Assembly (NCBI RefSeq): GCF_943193215.1 | Contig: NZ_CALPDH010000026.1 | Coordinates: 19,684-83,683 of the forward strand | Length of the DNA stretch: 64,000 nucleotides | DNA from: Acetatifactor aquisgranensis | GTDB taxonomy: Bacteria; Bacillota; Clostridia; Lachnospirales; Lachnospiraceae | Direction: 5' to 3' | Shown here: one piece after another, positions 25,961 to 34,486 of the stretch | Layout of the letters: the number at the start of each line of letters is the position of its first letter | Position numbering within the stretch: the first letter of the stretch is position 1 | The notes under the pieces: generated by a model | Told to the model about the DNA's origin: nothing | Seen by the model: the letters and a program-made list of their open reading frames with translations, nothing else | Databases searched by the model: none | Made by a program: the position numbers and the translations under genes

Positions 25961-26212
25961 GGGCCGGAAATTTCTTTTCCGCTGCCCTGTGTATAAAAGG
26001 ATGGGCAGGGCAAAGAAATGTACGCAGCATGATATCCGGTCTGAGCGTGTTTTCATCCGACGGCAGATTGACGTCACCCTTGCGGAACGCGGATATGAGT
26101 TATCTGATGACCATACAAAACAGCTTTACTTATGAGATTGGAATATGATAATATATCTTTATTGACAGGAGACGGCCAAACGGCCATGACATCCAAAAGG
26201 AGGCGCAAACCA
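25961..26212 (+). promoter_or_regulatory. Spacer with a hairpin and a possible rhaM promoter
   Basis: CTGCCC (25982-25987) pairs with GGGCAG (26003-26008), a weak hairpin after the GH106-like gene. TTTACT (26126-26131), 16-bp spacer, GATAAT (26148-26153) is a plausible promoter for rhaM. Nothing else coding is seen. Confidence 0.4.
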
Positions 26213-26524
26213 ATGATCAAAGGATTCAAAATGAAGCTGTACCCCGGCCAGGAGGCGGAGTACGAGAAGCGGCACAATGAGCTCTGGCCCGAGATGCAGG
26301 ACATGATTCACGAGCACGGCGGAAAGAACTACACTATCTTCCTGGACAGGGAGACTTTGACCCTCTTCGGCTGCATAGAGATCGAGGACGAGGCGCTTTG
26401 GGCCAAAGGGGCGGACACTGCCATCAACCGGAAATGGTGGGACTTCATGGCGGACATTATGGAGACCAACCCGGACAACAGCCCGGTGAGCGTGGATCTG
26501 CAGAATGTGTTCCATCTGGATTGA
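26213..26524 (+). CDS. rhaM: L-rhamnose mutarotase
   Basis: A 103-residue ferredoxin-like-fold enzyme that interconverts the alpha and beta anomers of L-rhamnose. It aligns by eye along its whole length with E. coli RhaM, including RRHNELWPEM-type residues near the start, the WW pair in RKWWDFMADIM and PDNSPVS near the end. ATG 26213 is 11 bases after AGGAGG; an in-frame extension upstream lacks family similarity. No rhaA, rhaB or rhaD gene is present in the window. Its place after the GH106-like gene supports rhamnoside use. Confidence 0.93.
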   Translation: MIKGFKMKLYPGQEAEYEKRHNELWPEMQDMIHEHGGKNYTIFLDRETLTLFGCIEIEDEALWAKGADTAINRKWWDFMADIMETNPDNSPVSVDLQNVFHLD

Positions 26525-26566
26525 GTCCATACAGTTCCCGGGACATATTTTCGCTCCTTTTTTGGT

Positions 26567-26625
26567 ACAGCCCTGCAGGAAACCGGTATGGTAAAGGCCG
26601 GTTCCCCCAGGGCTGTGTCTGTTTT
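26567..26625. terminator. Hairpin between rhaM and the convergent RHH gene
   Basis: ACAGCCCTG (26567-26575) pairs with CAGGGCTGT (26608-26616), with AACCGG/CCGGTT inside. On the plus strand it is followed by GTCTGTTTTC, a moderate T-rich tail. It lies between the convergent ends at 26524 and 26630. Confidence 0.65.
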
Positions 26626-26629
26626 CGGA

Positions 26630-26830
26630 CTATGAGATATCCAGTTCCGGCGGCACGTCCAGTTCCTCAGGGGCGTATTTCCCGTTCTTCTTCCGCTGGC
26701 GGACGCATTCTGTCAGCAGGTACTCTATCTGGCCGTTGACCGAGCGGAAGTCGTCTTCCGCCCAGGCGGCGATGGCGTCGTAGAGCTTGGGGGACAGCCG
26801 CAGGGGCACCTGTTTCTTGGCGTCGGCCAT
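26630..26830 (-). CDS. Ribbon-helix-helix (Arc-type) DNA-binding protein
   Basis: A 66-residue Arc-like protein. The basic beta strand is QVPLRLSPKLYDAI, followed by two helices (AIAAWAEDDFRSVNGQIEYLLTEC in outline), the RHH arrangement. It would dimerise and bind tandem short repeats. Its ATG lies 1 bp after the SPFH stop, so translation is coupled, with GGGAG in the end of the SPFH gene. No toxin gene is present. An 11-bp-spaced TGATAT repeat lies upstream of the SPFH gene and is a good candidate autoregulatory operator. Confidence 0.85.
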   Translation of the reverse strand: MADAKKQVPLRLSPKLYDAIAAWAEDDFRSVNGQIEYLLTECVRQRKKNGKYAPEELDVPPELDIS

Positions 26831-26831
26831 A

Positions 26832-27866
26832 TCAGTACAGGCTCCCTGAGTTCACGACGGGCTGCGCGTCACGGTTCCCGCACAGTACCACCAGAAGATT
26901 GGAGACCATCGCCGCCTTGCGCTCCTCGTCCAGCTGTACCACATCGTTCTGATTCAGACGGTCCAATGCCATCTCCACCATTCCTACCGCGCCGTCCACG
27001 ATCATCTTGCGGGCGTCTATGATGGCGGAGGCCTGCTGGCGCTGCAGCATCACTGCCGCGATTTCCGGGGCATAGGCCAGATAGGTGATTCTCGCCTCAA
27101 CGATTTCGATGCCGGCCTCTTTCACCCGGGTCTGGATTTCATCCCGTATTCTGGCGGCTACCACATCGCTGGAGCCCCGCAGGCTTCCCTCGTCCGCGAT
27201 GCCGTCACCGGTGGTGTCCACATTGGGGGCCACGTCGTAAGGGTAGAGGCGGACTACCTGGCGCAGGGCGCTGTCGCACTGGAGGGAGAGGAATTCCTTG
27301 TAGTTGTCCACATTGAACACGGCCTTGGCGGTGTCCACAATCCGCCAGGTCACGGCGATGCCGATTTCCACGGGATTGCCCAGGCAGTCGTTGATCTTCT
27401 GGCGGCTGTTGTTCAGGGTCATGATTTTCAGGGACAGCTTCTTGCTGCCATAGTCGCCGGACACGTTCACGCTCTGGGCATTGCTCGCAAGGGTCAGCAG
27501 GCCGCTGCCGGGCTCCGACACATCTCCGCTCTGGCTCAGTTTCGTCCTGGACGCGGGATTTACGCCTACGCAGAAAGGGTTCACGTAATAAAAGCCATGC
27601 TCTTTCAGAGTGCCGATATACTGGCCGAACAGAGTCAGCACCAGGGCTTCCTGGGGCTTGAGCACCTTAAGCCCCAGCAGGAAAATCCATCCAAGGCTGA
27701 GGACTGCGATACCGATGACCATTCCCGTCACGTTCAGGGGCGTTGCGGCCTGATCCAGGCTGATGCCGCATAAAACCACAGCGGCAATCCCAAGGATATA
27801 GGCCAGAAATATGGCCAGCAGCACGGCCATGCCATTTTTCTTCCCATGCAGAATCTTTTCATTCAT
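26832..27866 (-). CDS. SPFH/Band 7 (prohibitin-like) membrane protein
   Basis: A 344-residue protein with two N-terminal membrane helices (about 13-37 and 46-69), then an SPFH domain (about 68-270) starting at KVLKPQEALVLTLFGQYIG, and an Ala/Gln-rich helix (AAVMLQRQQASAIIDARK). Such proteins oligomerise into membrane microdomain scaffolds; its client is unknown. ATG 27866 follows GAGGAA. It is the first gene of a pair with the RHH protein. The C-terminal 40 residues (NQNDVVQLDEERKAAMVSNL) are less typical. It is not flotillin-length and has no NfeD partner next to it. Confidence 0.88.
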   Translation of the reverse strand: MNEKILHGKKNGMAVLLAIFLAYILGIAAVVLCGISLDQAATPLNVTGMVIGIAVLSLGWIFLLGLKVLKPQEALVLTLFGQYIGTLKEHGFYYVNPFCVGVNPASRTKLSQSGDVSEPGSGLLTLASNAQSVNVSGDYGSKKLSLKIMTLNNSRQKINDCLGNPVEIGIAVTWRIVDTAKAVFNVDNYKEFLSLQCDSALRQVVRLYPYDVAPNVDTTGDGIADEGSLRGSSDVVAARIRDEIQTRVKEAGIEIVEARITYLAYAPEIAAVMLQRQQASAIIDARKMIVDGAVGMVEMALDRLNQNDVVQLDEERKAAMVSNLLVVLCGNRDAQPVVNSGSLY

Positions 27867-27907
27867 AGTAAATTCCTCGCTTTCTTCACTTCTGTCGGTT
27901 GATGTTT

Positions 27908-27940
27908 AAAATTGATATTAAAATGATATCATATTGATTC
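27908..27940 (-). promoter_or_regulatory. Candidate RHH operator: TGATAT repeats with 11-bp period
   Basis: TGATAT occurs at 27913-27918 and 27924-27929, exactly 11 bp apart, with a related TTGAT at 27934-27938. The second copy lies in the palindrome ATGATATCAT (27923-27932). The block is AT-rich and sits 45-75 bp upstream of the SPFH start codon. Arc-type proteins often bind tandem sites one helical turn apart. Confidence 0.55.
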
Positions 27941-28008
27941 TGACATTGCAAGAGTTTTTTTGAAAATAAAGCTTGTGTATCCGGAATGATTTTTTGTGGA
28001 ATAGCCTA

Positions 28009-28037
28009 TTGACATTTTCGATAATATTGGTGAGAAT
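28009..28037 (+). promoter_or_regulatory. Promoter of the GH2 gene
   Basis: TTGACA (28009-28014), 17-bp spacer, GAGAAT (28032-28037). The 344-bp gap 27867-28210 also holds the SPFH upstream repeats; between 28040 and 28195 there is a leader of about 170 nt in which I see nothing specific. Confidence 0.55.
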
Positions 28038-28210
28038 AACTAAAGAAGATGCTCAAAGGATTCCGTGCCGGATAAGCGCGGCAGCTGTAATCCGGCCGCT
28101 GCATGGGCATTGCGATAGCGACTCAATAGACAAACTTCAAAGAAAGGAGCCAGAGCAGCCCGGACCGCTCCGCGGGTCTGACGGCTGGCAATGGCAAAAG
28201 GTCGGCTGAT

Positions 28211-31015
28211 ATGAGAAAGTATGAAGATCTGAAACGGATTCATGAAAACGTTATGCCTCCGCGGGCGCATTATATCCCCTATGATACGCTGGAGAAAGCG
28301 CTGCGGGGAGAGAGGGAGGATTCCGCGTACTACAGGCTCCTGAACGGGGAGTGGGATTTCCGGTATTTTGCCAGGGATCTTGATTGCCCGGCGGAGATCA
28401 CGGACTGGGAGAAAGTGCAGGTGCCCTCCTGCTGGCAGACCACAGGATATGAAAGGCCTTATTACACAAATGTGAATTATCCCTACCCGGTGGATCCGCC
28501 CTATGTGCCGGACGACAATCCCCTGGGGGTATACAGAAAGCGGATTGCCGTGACGGACGGCGAGGCCGGGCGGGAGAACTATCTTGTCTTTGAGGGCGTC
28601 GCTCCCTGCCTGGAGCTTTTCGTGAACGGCGCCTATGTGGGATATTCCACGGTCTCCCATTCCACGTCGGAGTTCAGGGTGGACTTGAAAGCCGGTGAGA
28701 ATGAGATTCTGGTAAAGGTCTATAAATGGTGCGTGTCAAGTTACCTGGAGGATCAGGACTTTTTCAGGAACAATGGCATCTTCCGGGACGTGTATCTCCT
28801 GAGCAGACCCAAGGGGCATGTGTTCGATTTGAATATCGGATTTGACGCGAAAGGGGTGTATTATGACGGGACTTATCAGGTGTTCGATGCTCAGGGGAAG
28901 GAGACTGACCTGAAGAACCCTGTGCTGTGGAACGCGGAGCAGCCCTACCTGTACACGGTGGTGGTGGAGCAGGCAGGGGAATTCATTCCCGTCAGGGTAG
29001 GCCTGCGGGACCAGAGCGTCAGTGAAAAGGGAGAGCTGCTGATCAACGGGGTCAGCGTGAAGCTGAAAGGCGTCAACCATCATGACACCCATGAGCGCAA
29101 CGGCTATGTGCTGACTTTGGAGGAGATGCGCAAAGAGCTTCTGGTGATGAAAGAGCTGAACATCAATGCCATCCGCACCTCCCATTATCCCCCTCAGCCC
29201 GCATTCATCGCCCTGTGCGACGAGCTGGGCTTCTATGTGGTGGACGAGGCGGATATCGAGACCCATGGATTCGGGAACAGGACACCGGAGTGGGGCTACG
29301 ACGCGGATACCATCTGGCCCACGCGGAACGCAGAGTGGGAGGAGGCCTTTGTGGACAGGGCGGCGCGGCTTTACGAGCGGGACAAGAACAATACCTGCGT
29401 GGTCATGTTCAGCCTGGGAAATGAGAGCAACTGCGGCGACAATTTCGCGGCCATGAGCCGGTACATCAAGGACAGGGAAGGACAGAGAGAGGGCATGGGC
29501 CGTCTGGTGCACTATGAGAATGCCTATTGCAACCGTGCCGGCGAGAAAGACCCGGATTTCGTGGATGTGGTCAGCAGGATGTACTGGACGCCTGACAAGA
29601 TGGCGCAGTACCATGCCCAGACCGGCGATAAGAGGCCCATGTTCCTGTGCGAGTACAGCCATGCCATGGGCAACGGCCCCGGAGACCTGGCGGACTACTG
29701 GGAGGTCATGGAGCGGAATTCTTATATGATCGGCGGATGCATCTGGGAGTGGGCGGACCATGTGGCCCCGGACGAGAACGGGAATCTGGGCTACGGAGGA
29801 GATTTCGGGGAGGAGACCCACGACGGCAACTTCTGCTGTGACGGTCTGGTGTTCAGCGACAGGAGCCTTAAGGCGGGTTCCCTGGAGGCCAAAGCGGTCT
29901 ACCAGCCCATGGCGGCTTTCTGGGAAGAGGGTCTGCTGACTGTGGAGAATAAAAATGATTTCAGGAACCTGGACGAGTACGATTTCTTCTGGGAAGTGAC
30001 CGCAGACGGAGAGGTGAGCGCAAGCGGAAGCCTGAACCTGGAAGCTCCGGGACATGGAAAAGTGACTGTGCCGCTGGCCCTTGCGGTTCCTGAGAGCAGC
30101 TACGGCAGCTATCTGCGGATTTCCATGCGGGAAAAAGACGGCAGGGAAGCGGCTTTTTCACAGATTGAACTGTCCGGGGCAAAAGCGCCGGAGGCGGGAC
30201 GGGGCAGCGCGAAGATCACGGAGCAGGGGGAATATGCCCTGATTGAGGGGAAAGATTTCACCTACCGTTTCAACCTCCACTATGGGCAGCTGGAGACTAT
30301 GAACGATTACCTGAAGAGTCCTGTGCGCCTGACCGTATGGAAAGCGCCCACGGACAATGAGAGAAATGTGAAAAATCAGTGGTACGACGAGAATTATAAT
30401 AAGGTGCACACGAAAGTGTACGAATATAAAATAGAGGGGAACAAGATTACCCTGAAAGCCTCCCTGGCGCCTGTGTCCAGAAGCCCGTTCTTCCGCTATG
30501 AAGCCTCCTATACGTTCTTTGAGGACGGCCGCGTGGATGTGGAGATTGACGGAAACTTCGACCAGAAGAGGACTTTCCTGCCCAGGCTTGGATTCGAGTT
30601 CAGGACGGCGCAGAAAGACTTCACCTATTTTGGCCATGGCCCCTGTGAGGCCTATGCGGACATGCGCCATGGCTCCTGGATGGGGATGTTCGAAAGCAGC
30701 GCCGAAAAGGAGTATGTGCCTTATAAGAAGCCTCAGGAGCACGGCAGCCATTATAATACGAAGTATCTGCGCCTGGGAGCGTACTCTTTCGTGTCCGGGC
30801 AGGGATTTAGCGCCAATGTTTCGGAGTATGCCACAGAGGAACTGGCCTCCAAAGCCCATGACTATGAGCTGGTAAAGGACGAGTTCACGAATGTGCGGAT
30901 CGACTATAAGGTCAGCGGAATCGGATCGGCCAGCTGCGGGCCGCAGCTGATGGACAGATACAGAATGAATGACGGAAAGGTTCATTTTGCTTTTTCCATC
31001 GTGGCGGAGAAGTAA
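28211..31015 (+). CDS. GH2 beta-galactosidase (LacZ type)
   Basis: A 934-residue cytosolic glycoside hydrolase family 2 enzyme with the LacZ five-domain order: sugar-binding jelly roll (about 40-215), immunoglobulin-like domain, TIM barrel (about 275-560), a second Ig-like domain and the C-terminal beta-sandwich small chain (about 670-930). The acid/base is E405 in SLGNES and the nucleophile is E481 in FLCEYSHAMGNG. The N-terminus PYYTNVNYPYPVDPP is also characteristic. No signal peptide. The ATG follows AAAAGG. It would hydrolyse terminal beta-galactose from lactose or imported glycans. It is shorter than E. coli LacZ by about 90 residues, within family range. Confidence 0.93.
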   Translation: MRKYEDLKRIHENVMPPRAHYIPYDTLEKALRGEREDSAYYRLLNGEWDFRYFARDLDCPAEITDWEKVQVPSCWQTTGYERPYYTNVNYPYPVDPPYVPDDNPLGVYRKRIAVTDGEAGRENYLVFEGVAPCLELFVNGAYVGYSTVSHSTSEFRVDLKAGENEILVKVYKWCVSSYLEDQDFFRNNGIFRDVYLLSRPKGHVFDLNIGFDAKGVYYDGTYQVFDAQGKETDLKNPVLWNAEQPYLYTVVVEQAGEFIPVRVGLRDQSVSEKGELLINGVSVKLKGVNHHDTHERNGYVLTLEEMRKELLVMKELNINAIRTSHYPPQPAFIALCDELGFYVVDEADIETHGFGNRTPEWGYDADTIWPTRNAEWEEAFVDRAARLYERDKNNTCVVMFSLGNESNCGDNFAAMSRYIKDREGQREGMGRLVHYENAYCNRAGEKDPDFVDVVSRMYWTPDKMAQYHAQTGDKRPMFLCEYSHAMGNGPGDLADYWEVMERNSYMIGGCIWEWADHVAPDENGNLGYGGDFGEETHDGNFCCDGLVFSDRSLKAGSLEAKAVYQPMAAFWEEGLLTVENKNDFRNLDEYDFFWEVTADGEVSASGSLNLEAPGHGKVTVPLALAVPESSYGSYLRISMREKDGREAAFSQIELSGAKAPEAGRGSAKITEQGEYALIEGKDFTYRFNLHYGQLETMNDYLKSPVRLTVWKAPTDNERNVKNQWYDENYNKVHTKVYEYKIEGNKITLKASLAPVSRSPFFRYEASYTFFEDGRVDVEIDGNFDQKRTFLPRLGFEFRTAQKDFTYFGHGPCEAYADMRHGSWMGMFESSAEKEYVPYKKPQEHGSHYNTKYLRLGAYSFVSGQGFSANVSEYATEELASKAHDYELVKDEFTNVRIDYKVSGIGSASCGPQLMDRYRMNDGKVHFAFSIVAEK

Positions 31016-31069
31016 GGGCTGTGCCGAGGCGGATGGACAGATGGTAAAAAGGAGAGAGGAGGAATCGGG

Positions 31070-31603
31070 ATGGAAGCGTTAAGGAAAGAAGAAATTTATA
31101 CGACAGAAGACATCTACGCTTTGCCGGATGGGGAGCGGGCTGAGCTGATTGACGGGCGGATTTATTATATGGCTCCTCCGGGCCGGACGCATCAGAGGCT
31201 GGTGCATTTTTTGGATCGGACGATAGGAAACTATATTCAGGGAAAGCAAGGAGGCTGCGAGGTCTATCCAGCGCCCTTTGCGGTATTCCTGAATGACGAC
31301 GACATCAACTATGTAGAGCCGGACATCTCGGTCATATGCGATACCTCCAGGCTGGACGAAAAAGGCTGCCACGGGGCGCCGGACTGGGTCATAGAGATCG
31401 TGTCGCCGGGCAGCAGGTCCATGGACTATTTCACCAAGCTGTTCAAGTACCGGACGGCAGGCATCCGGGAATACTGGGTGGTGGATCCGCACAGGAAGAC
31501 GGTGACGGTATACCAGTTCGAGCAGGACCGGATGACGGAGTACGCCTTTGGGGAAAGCGTCCCGGCGGGGATTTATGAGGGATTTTCTATTACGGTTTCA
31601 TAA
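31070..31603 (+). CDS. Uma2-family (DUF820) putative restriction endonuclease-like protein
   Basis: A 177-residue protein with the PD-(D/E)XK nuclease fold of the Uma2 family. Visible marks are ERAELIDGRIYYMAPPG near 23-40, the catalytic Asp in VEPDISVICD and the E-x-V motif in DWVIEIVSPGS. These proteins are widespread and multicopy in some bacteria; the role is unknown and no methyltransferase is present. ATG 31070 follows AGGAGG. It starts 54 bp after the GH2 gene and may be cotranscribed. It is followed by a cluster of hairpins. Confidence 0.85.
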   Translation: MEALRKEEIYTTEDIYALPDGERAELIDGRIYYMAPPGRTHQRLVHFLDRTIGNYIQGKQGGCEVYPAPFAVFLNDDDINYVEPDISVICDTSRLDEKGCHGAPDWVIEIVSPGSRSMDYFTKLFKYRTAGIREYWVVDPHRKTVTVYQFEQDRMTEYAFGESVPAGIYEGFSITVS

Positions 31604-31648
31604 TCGGATGCTCCCATGCTCTGGAAAGGTGGCATTTTGCGGGCTGTG

Positions 31649-31747
31649 AAGCAGCTTTCGGGGCTGCTTGCGCGGCAGCGATTATGGCAGGAAAGCGCGC
31701 CGCAAAGGCGGCGCTGTGCCCGGGCATCCGAAAGAAAGATGCCCGGC
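31649..31747. repeat. Three consecutive GC-rich hairpins after the Uma2 gene
   Basis: AAGCAGC/GCTGCTT (31649-31669), GCGCCGC-AAAG-GCGGCGC (31697-31714) and CCGGGCATC/GATGCCCGG (31720-31746) stand in line between the Uma2 stop and the terminator that follows. Confidence 0.75.
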
Positions 31748-31751
31748 GCGC

Positions 31752-31785
31752 CGGGTAGGGAGGAAAGTCTTCCCTACCCGTTTTT
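31752..31785 (+). terminator. Intrinsic terminator between convergent Uma2 and D-LDH genes
   Basis: Ten-base-pair stem CGGGTAGGGA (31752-31761) with TCCCTACCCG (31771-31780), a nine-base loop and five T (31781-31785). The stop codon of the convergent dehydrogenase lies inside the stem. Confidence 0.88.
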
Positions 31786-32775
31786 CACATCATTAGGGCT
31801 TTCTTTCCCCGCCATATAATCCAGGGCATTCTGCAGCGTAGTCTCGGCGATGGCGCCCAGAGCCTCCCGGGTGAAGAACCCCTGGTGGGAAGTGATCATC
31901 ACATTGGGGAAAGACAGCAATCTCGCCGTGGTGGAGTGCTCCAGGATCTCGTCGGAGCGGTCCTCGAAGACATTGTTGGTCTCCTCCTCGTACACATCCA
32001 GGCCCACCCCCGCGAACTTGTGCATGCGGATGCCCTCAATCAGGTCGTCGGTCTTCACCAGAGCGCCCCTTGAGGTGTTCACCAGGATGACGCCGTCTTT
32101 CATCTGCCGGATGGTGTCGATATTGATGATATGGTAGGTGGAGTCCATCAGCGGGCAGTGGAGGGAAATGACATCACTGTCGGAAAGCAGCTTTTCCAGC
32201 GGGACATACTCCACGAAATCTTTCAGGGATTCGTTCTGATAGACATCATAGGCGATGACTTTCATGCCGAAGCCCCGGCAGATGCGGCACATGGCGGCGC
32301 CGATTTTCCCGGTGCCGATGATGCCGGCGGTCTTCTCATAGAAATTGAAGCCCATGAGGCCGCTTAAGCTGAAATCATTCTCCCGCACCTTGTTGTAGGC
32401 CTTGTAGAGACGGCGGTTGCTGGCCAGCGCCAGCGCCATGGCGTGCTCTGCCACGGCCTCCGGGGAGTAGCCGGGGACGCGCATGATGCGGATGCCGTAT
32501 TTTGCGGCAGTGTCCAGGTCGATATTGTTGAACCCGGCGCAGCGCATCAGGAGCAGGGAGATTCCCTTTTCGTGGAGGATATCCAGGGTCTGGGTGCCGA
32601 TGTCAGAGCTGACAAAGGCGCAGACGGCGTCGAAGCCCTCCGCCAGGGCGGCTGTGCGGGGATCCAGGTCGGATTTCGTGTACTCGATGGTGATGTCGGT
32701 GAAGCCTTTGGCTTTCAGGGTGTCCTCAAAGGATTCTTTGTCATAGCTTTTGGTGTCGTAGAACAGGATTTTCAT
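31774..32775 (-). CDS. D-lactate dehydrogenase (2-hydroxyacid dehydrogenase family)
   Basis: A 333-residue NAD-dependent D-2-hydroxyacid dehydrogenase, likely reducing pyruvate to D-lactate in fermentation. The NAD-binding GTGKIG is at 154-159, the catalytic triad is R236 (NTSRGAL), E264 (VYEEE) and H297 (TSHQGF). The aromatic residues and length fit fermentative LdhA. ATG 32775 has AGAGGAAA upstream; eleven in-frame codons further upstream lack a binding site. Two extended -10 promoter elements lie in front. Alternative: another 2-hydroxyacid such as 2-hydroxyisocaproate. Confidence 0.9.
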   Translation of the reverse strand: MKILFYDTKSYDKESFEDTLKAKGFTDITIEYTKSDLDPRTAALAEGFDAVCAFVSSDIGTQTLDILHEKGISLLLMRCAGFNNIDLDTAAKYGIRIMRVPGYSPEAVAEHAMALALASNRRLYKAYNKVRENDFSLSGLMGFNFYEKTAGIIGTGKIGAAMCRICRGFGMKVIAYDVYQNESLKDFVEYVPLEKLLSDSDVISLHCPLMDSTYHIINIDTIRQMKDGVILVNTSRGALVKTDDLIEGIRMHKFAGVGLDVYEEETNNVFEDRSDEILEHSTTARLLSFPNVMITSHQGFFTREALGAIAETTLQNALDYMAGKESPNDVKNG

Positions 32776-32819
32776 TTTGATTTCCTCTCTTTCCGGATAT
32801 TTCAGCATCTTCTGTCAAC

Positions 32820-32847
32820 ATTATACCATGATATGAAGATTATACCA
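32820..32847 (-). promoter_or_regulatory. Tandem extended -10 elements upstream of D-LDH
   Basis: On the minus strand TGGTATAAT occurs twice, at 32847-32839 and 32828-32820, 19 bp apart. Both are extended -10 motifs (TGnTATAAT); no good -35 boxes accompany them. Confidence 0.6.
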
Positions 32848-32997
32848 CAATTCCTTGCGTCCTGGCGCATATGAAATCAGAAGCTGCCAATATTTTTTCC
32901 CGGAGGGACCGTTTTTATGACAGAGGACGGATATGACTGCCGGGGATTTTGGCTTCGTCCGCCAGGCAGATTTCATCCGGTTCCCCAATCCGGCATG

Positions 32998-33026
32998 TTG
33001 ACAGATAATTTTCGGCCCGGTATAAT
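32998..33026 (+). promoter_or_regulatory. Full-consensus promoter of the GH125 gene
   Basis: TTGACA (32998-33003), 17-bp spacer, TATAAT (33021-33026), 90 bp upstream of the GH125 start. The rest of the 341-bp gap 32776-33116 holds only the D-LDH promoters. Confidence 0.88.
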
Positions 33027-33116
33027 GGGGAAAGACAGCGCTGCCGGACAATCCGGACAGGTTTCCCGGGAAAGAATTCGCCTGTGCAGACAGGCAGCGG
33101 ATGAAAGGAGAAAGAG

Positions 33117-34400
33117 ATGAACGTACCGAAAGTATTGAAAGAAAGGGCTGCGAAGTTGGAGGCGTACTATCAGAGCCACTACGAGGCCCTGGCGCCGCTG
33201 GCCGCCCGGTGCTTCCTGAACACCATGGAGACCACAGTGAAAGAGCTGGCGGACGGCACCCATTTCGTCATAACGGGGGACATCCCGGCCATGTGGCTTA
33301 GGGATTCCGCGGCTCAGGTCAGGCCCTATGTGAAGTACGCCAAAGACGACGCCGACCTGCAGAAGATTCTGGAGAGCATCATCGTCAAGCAGGCGCAGCT
33401 TGTCTGCGTGGATCCTTACGCCAACGCGTTCAACGAGAGCGCCAACGGCGCGGGGGCGGGATATGAGGACGAGACCCGGCAAAATGACCATGTATGGGAG
33501 CGCAAATACGAGGTGGATTCCCTGTGCGCGCCGCTCTATCTGGGATACTGCTACTGGAAAGAGACAGGAATCGACAAGATATTTACGGCAGAATATCACG
33601 AGATGATTCGGAAAATCGTCCATGTCTTCACCACGGAGCAGGACCACAGGAATTCTCCTTATACGTTCCGGCGCTACCATTGCGTGAAGACGGACACATT
33701 GCCCTGCAAGGGAAAGGGCCGTCCTGTGAACGTTACCGGCATGACCTGGTCGGGCTTCCGCCCCTCCGATGACAGCTGTTGCTTTGGCTACCTGGTTCCC
33801 TCGAACATGATGGCGGTGAAAGCCCTGGGCTATGCGGAAGAGATCTGCAGAGATTGCCTTGGGGATGAGGCGCTGGCCGGGCAGTGCAGGGAGCTTGCGG
33901 AGGAGATTCGGGACGGCATCGAGACCTACGCGGTGGTGGAGCATCCCGGGTACGGCAGGATATACGCCTATGAGACGGACGGCTACGGCAACCATATCCT
34001 CATGGACGATGCCAATTCCCCCAGCCTGCTGGCCATGCCCTATCTGGGATATTGCGATAAAGAAGATGCGCTATACCGGAATACCAGAAAGTTCCTCCTG
34101 TCCGCGGACAATCCCTACTATTATGAGGGAAAACTGGCGAAAGGAATGGGAAGCCCCCACACTCCCGCTGGCTATGTGTGGCATATCGGCATCGTCATGC
34201 AGGCCCTGACTTCCGACAGCAGAGAGGAGATATTGGAGTGTCTGGACATGCTGGCGAAGACCCATGCGGGAACCAACTACATGCACGAGTCTTTCAACCC
34301 CTCCGCGCCGGAGGAGTTCACCAGGTCCTGGTTCGCCTGGGCCAACACCCTGTTCGCGGAGCTGCTGGACAGGCTGATGGCAGAGGGCTTTTTTGAGTAA
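33117..34400 (+). CDS. GH125 exo-alpha-1,6-mannosidase
   Basis: A 427-residue inverting mannosidase of family GH125 (DUF1237), acting on alpha-1,6-linked mannose as in N-glycan cores. The (alpha/alpha)6 barrel start is FVITGDIPAMWLRDSAAQ (about 50-67). The catalytic acid matches D218/D219 in GFRPSDDSC and the base matches E391 in NYMHESF, close to the positions known for the Clostridium perfringens enzyme. No signal peptide, so cytosolic. ATG 33117 follows AAGGAG. It is transcribed alone from a consensus promoter. Functional partner is probably the GH38 mannosidase at 49404. Confidence 0.94.
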   Translation: MNVPKVLKERAAKLEAYYQSHYEALAPLAARCFLNTMETTVKELADGTHFVITGDIPAMWLRDSAAQVRPYVKYAKDDADLQKILESIIVKQAQLVCVDPYANAFNESANGAGAGYEDETRQNDHVWERKYEVDSLCAPLYLGYCYWKETGIDKIFTAEYHEMIRKIVHVFTTEQDHRNSPYTFRRYHCVKTDTLPCKGKGRPVNVTGMTWSGFRPSDDSCCFGYLVPSNMMAVKALGYAEEICRDCLGDEALAGQCRELAEEIRDGIETYAVVEHPGYGRIYAYETDGYGNHILMDDANSPSLLAMPYLGYCDKEDALYRNTRKFLLSADNPYYYEGKLAKGMGSPHTPAGYVWHIGIVMQALTSDSREEILECLDMLAKTHAGTNYMHESFNPSAPEEFTRSWFAWANTLFAELLDRLMAEGFFE

Positions 34401-34486
34401 GGATGCCGGTTGTCCGGATATCCGGAAGAAGCCTGCCGGAGGGCGGAGCGGCGGTTTTTCCCGGGGAGGCGATTGCCTTGGGTCTG

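Noticed and set aside
26630..27866. Toxin-antitoxin pair for the RHH protein
   Set aside because: The neighbour is a 344-residue SPFH membrane protein, not a toxin family.
31070..31603. Restriction-modification system at the Uma2 gene
   Set aside because: No methyltransferase or specificity gene nearby; Uma2 proteins commonly stand alone.
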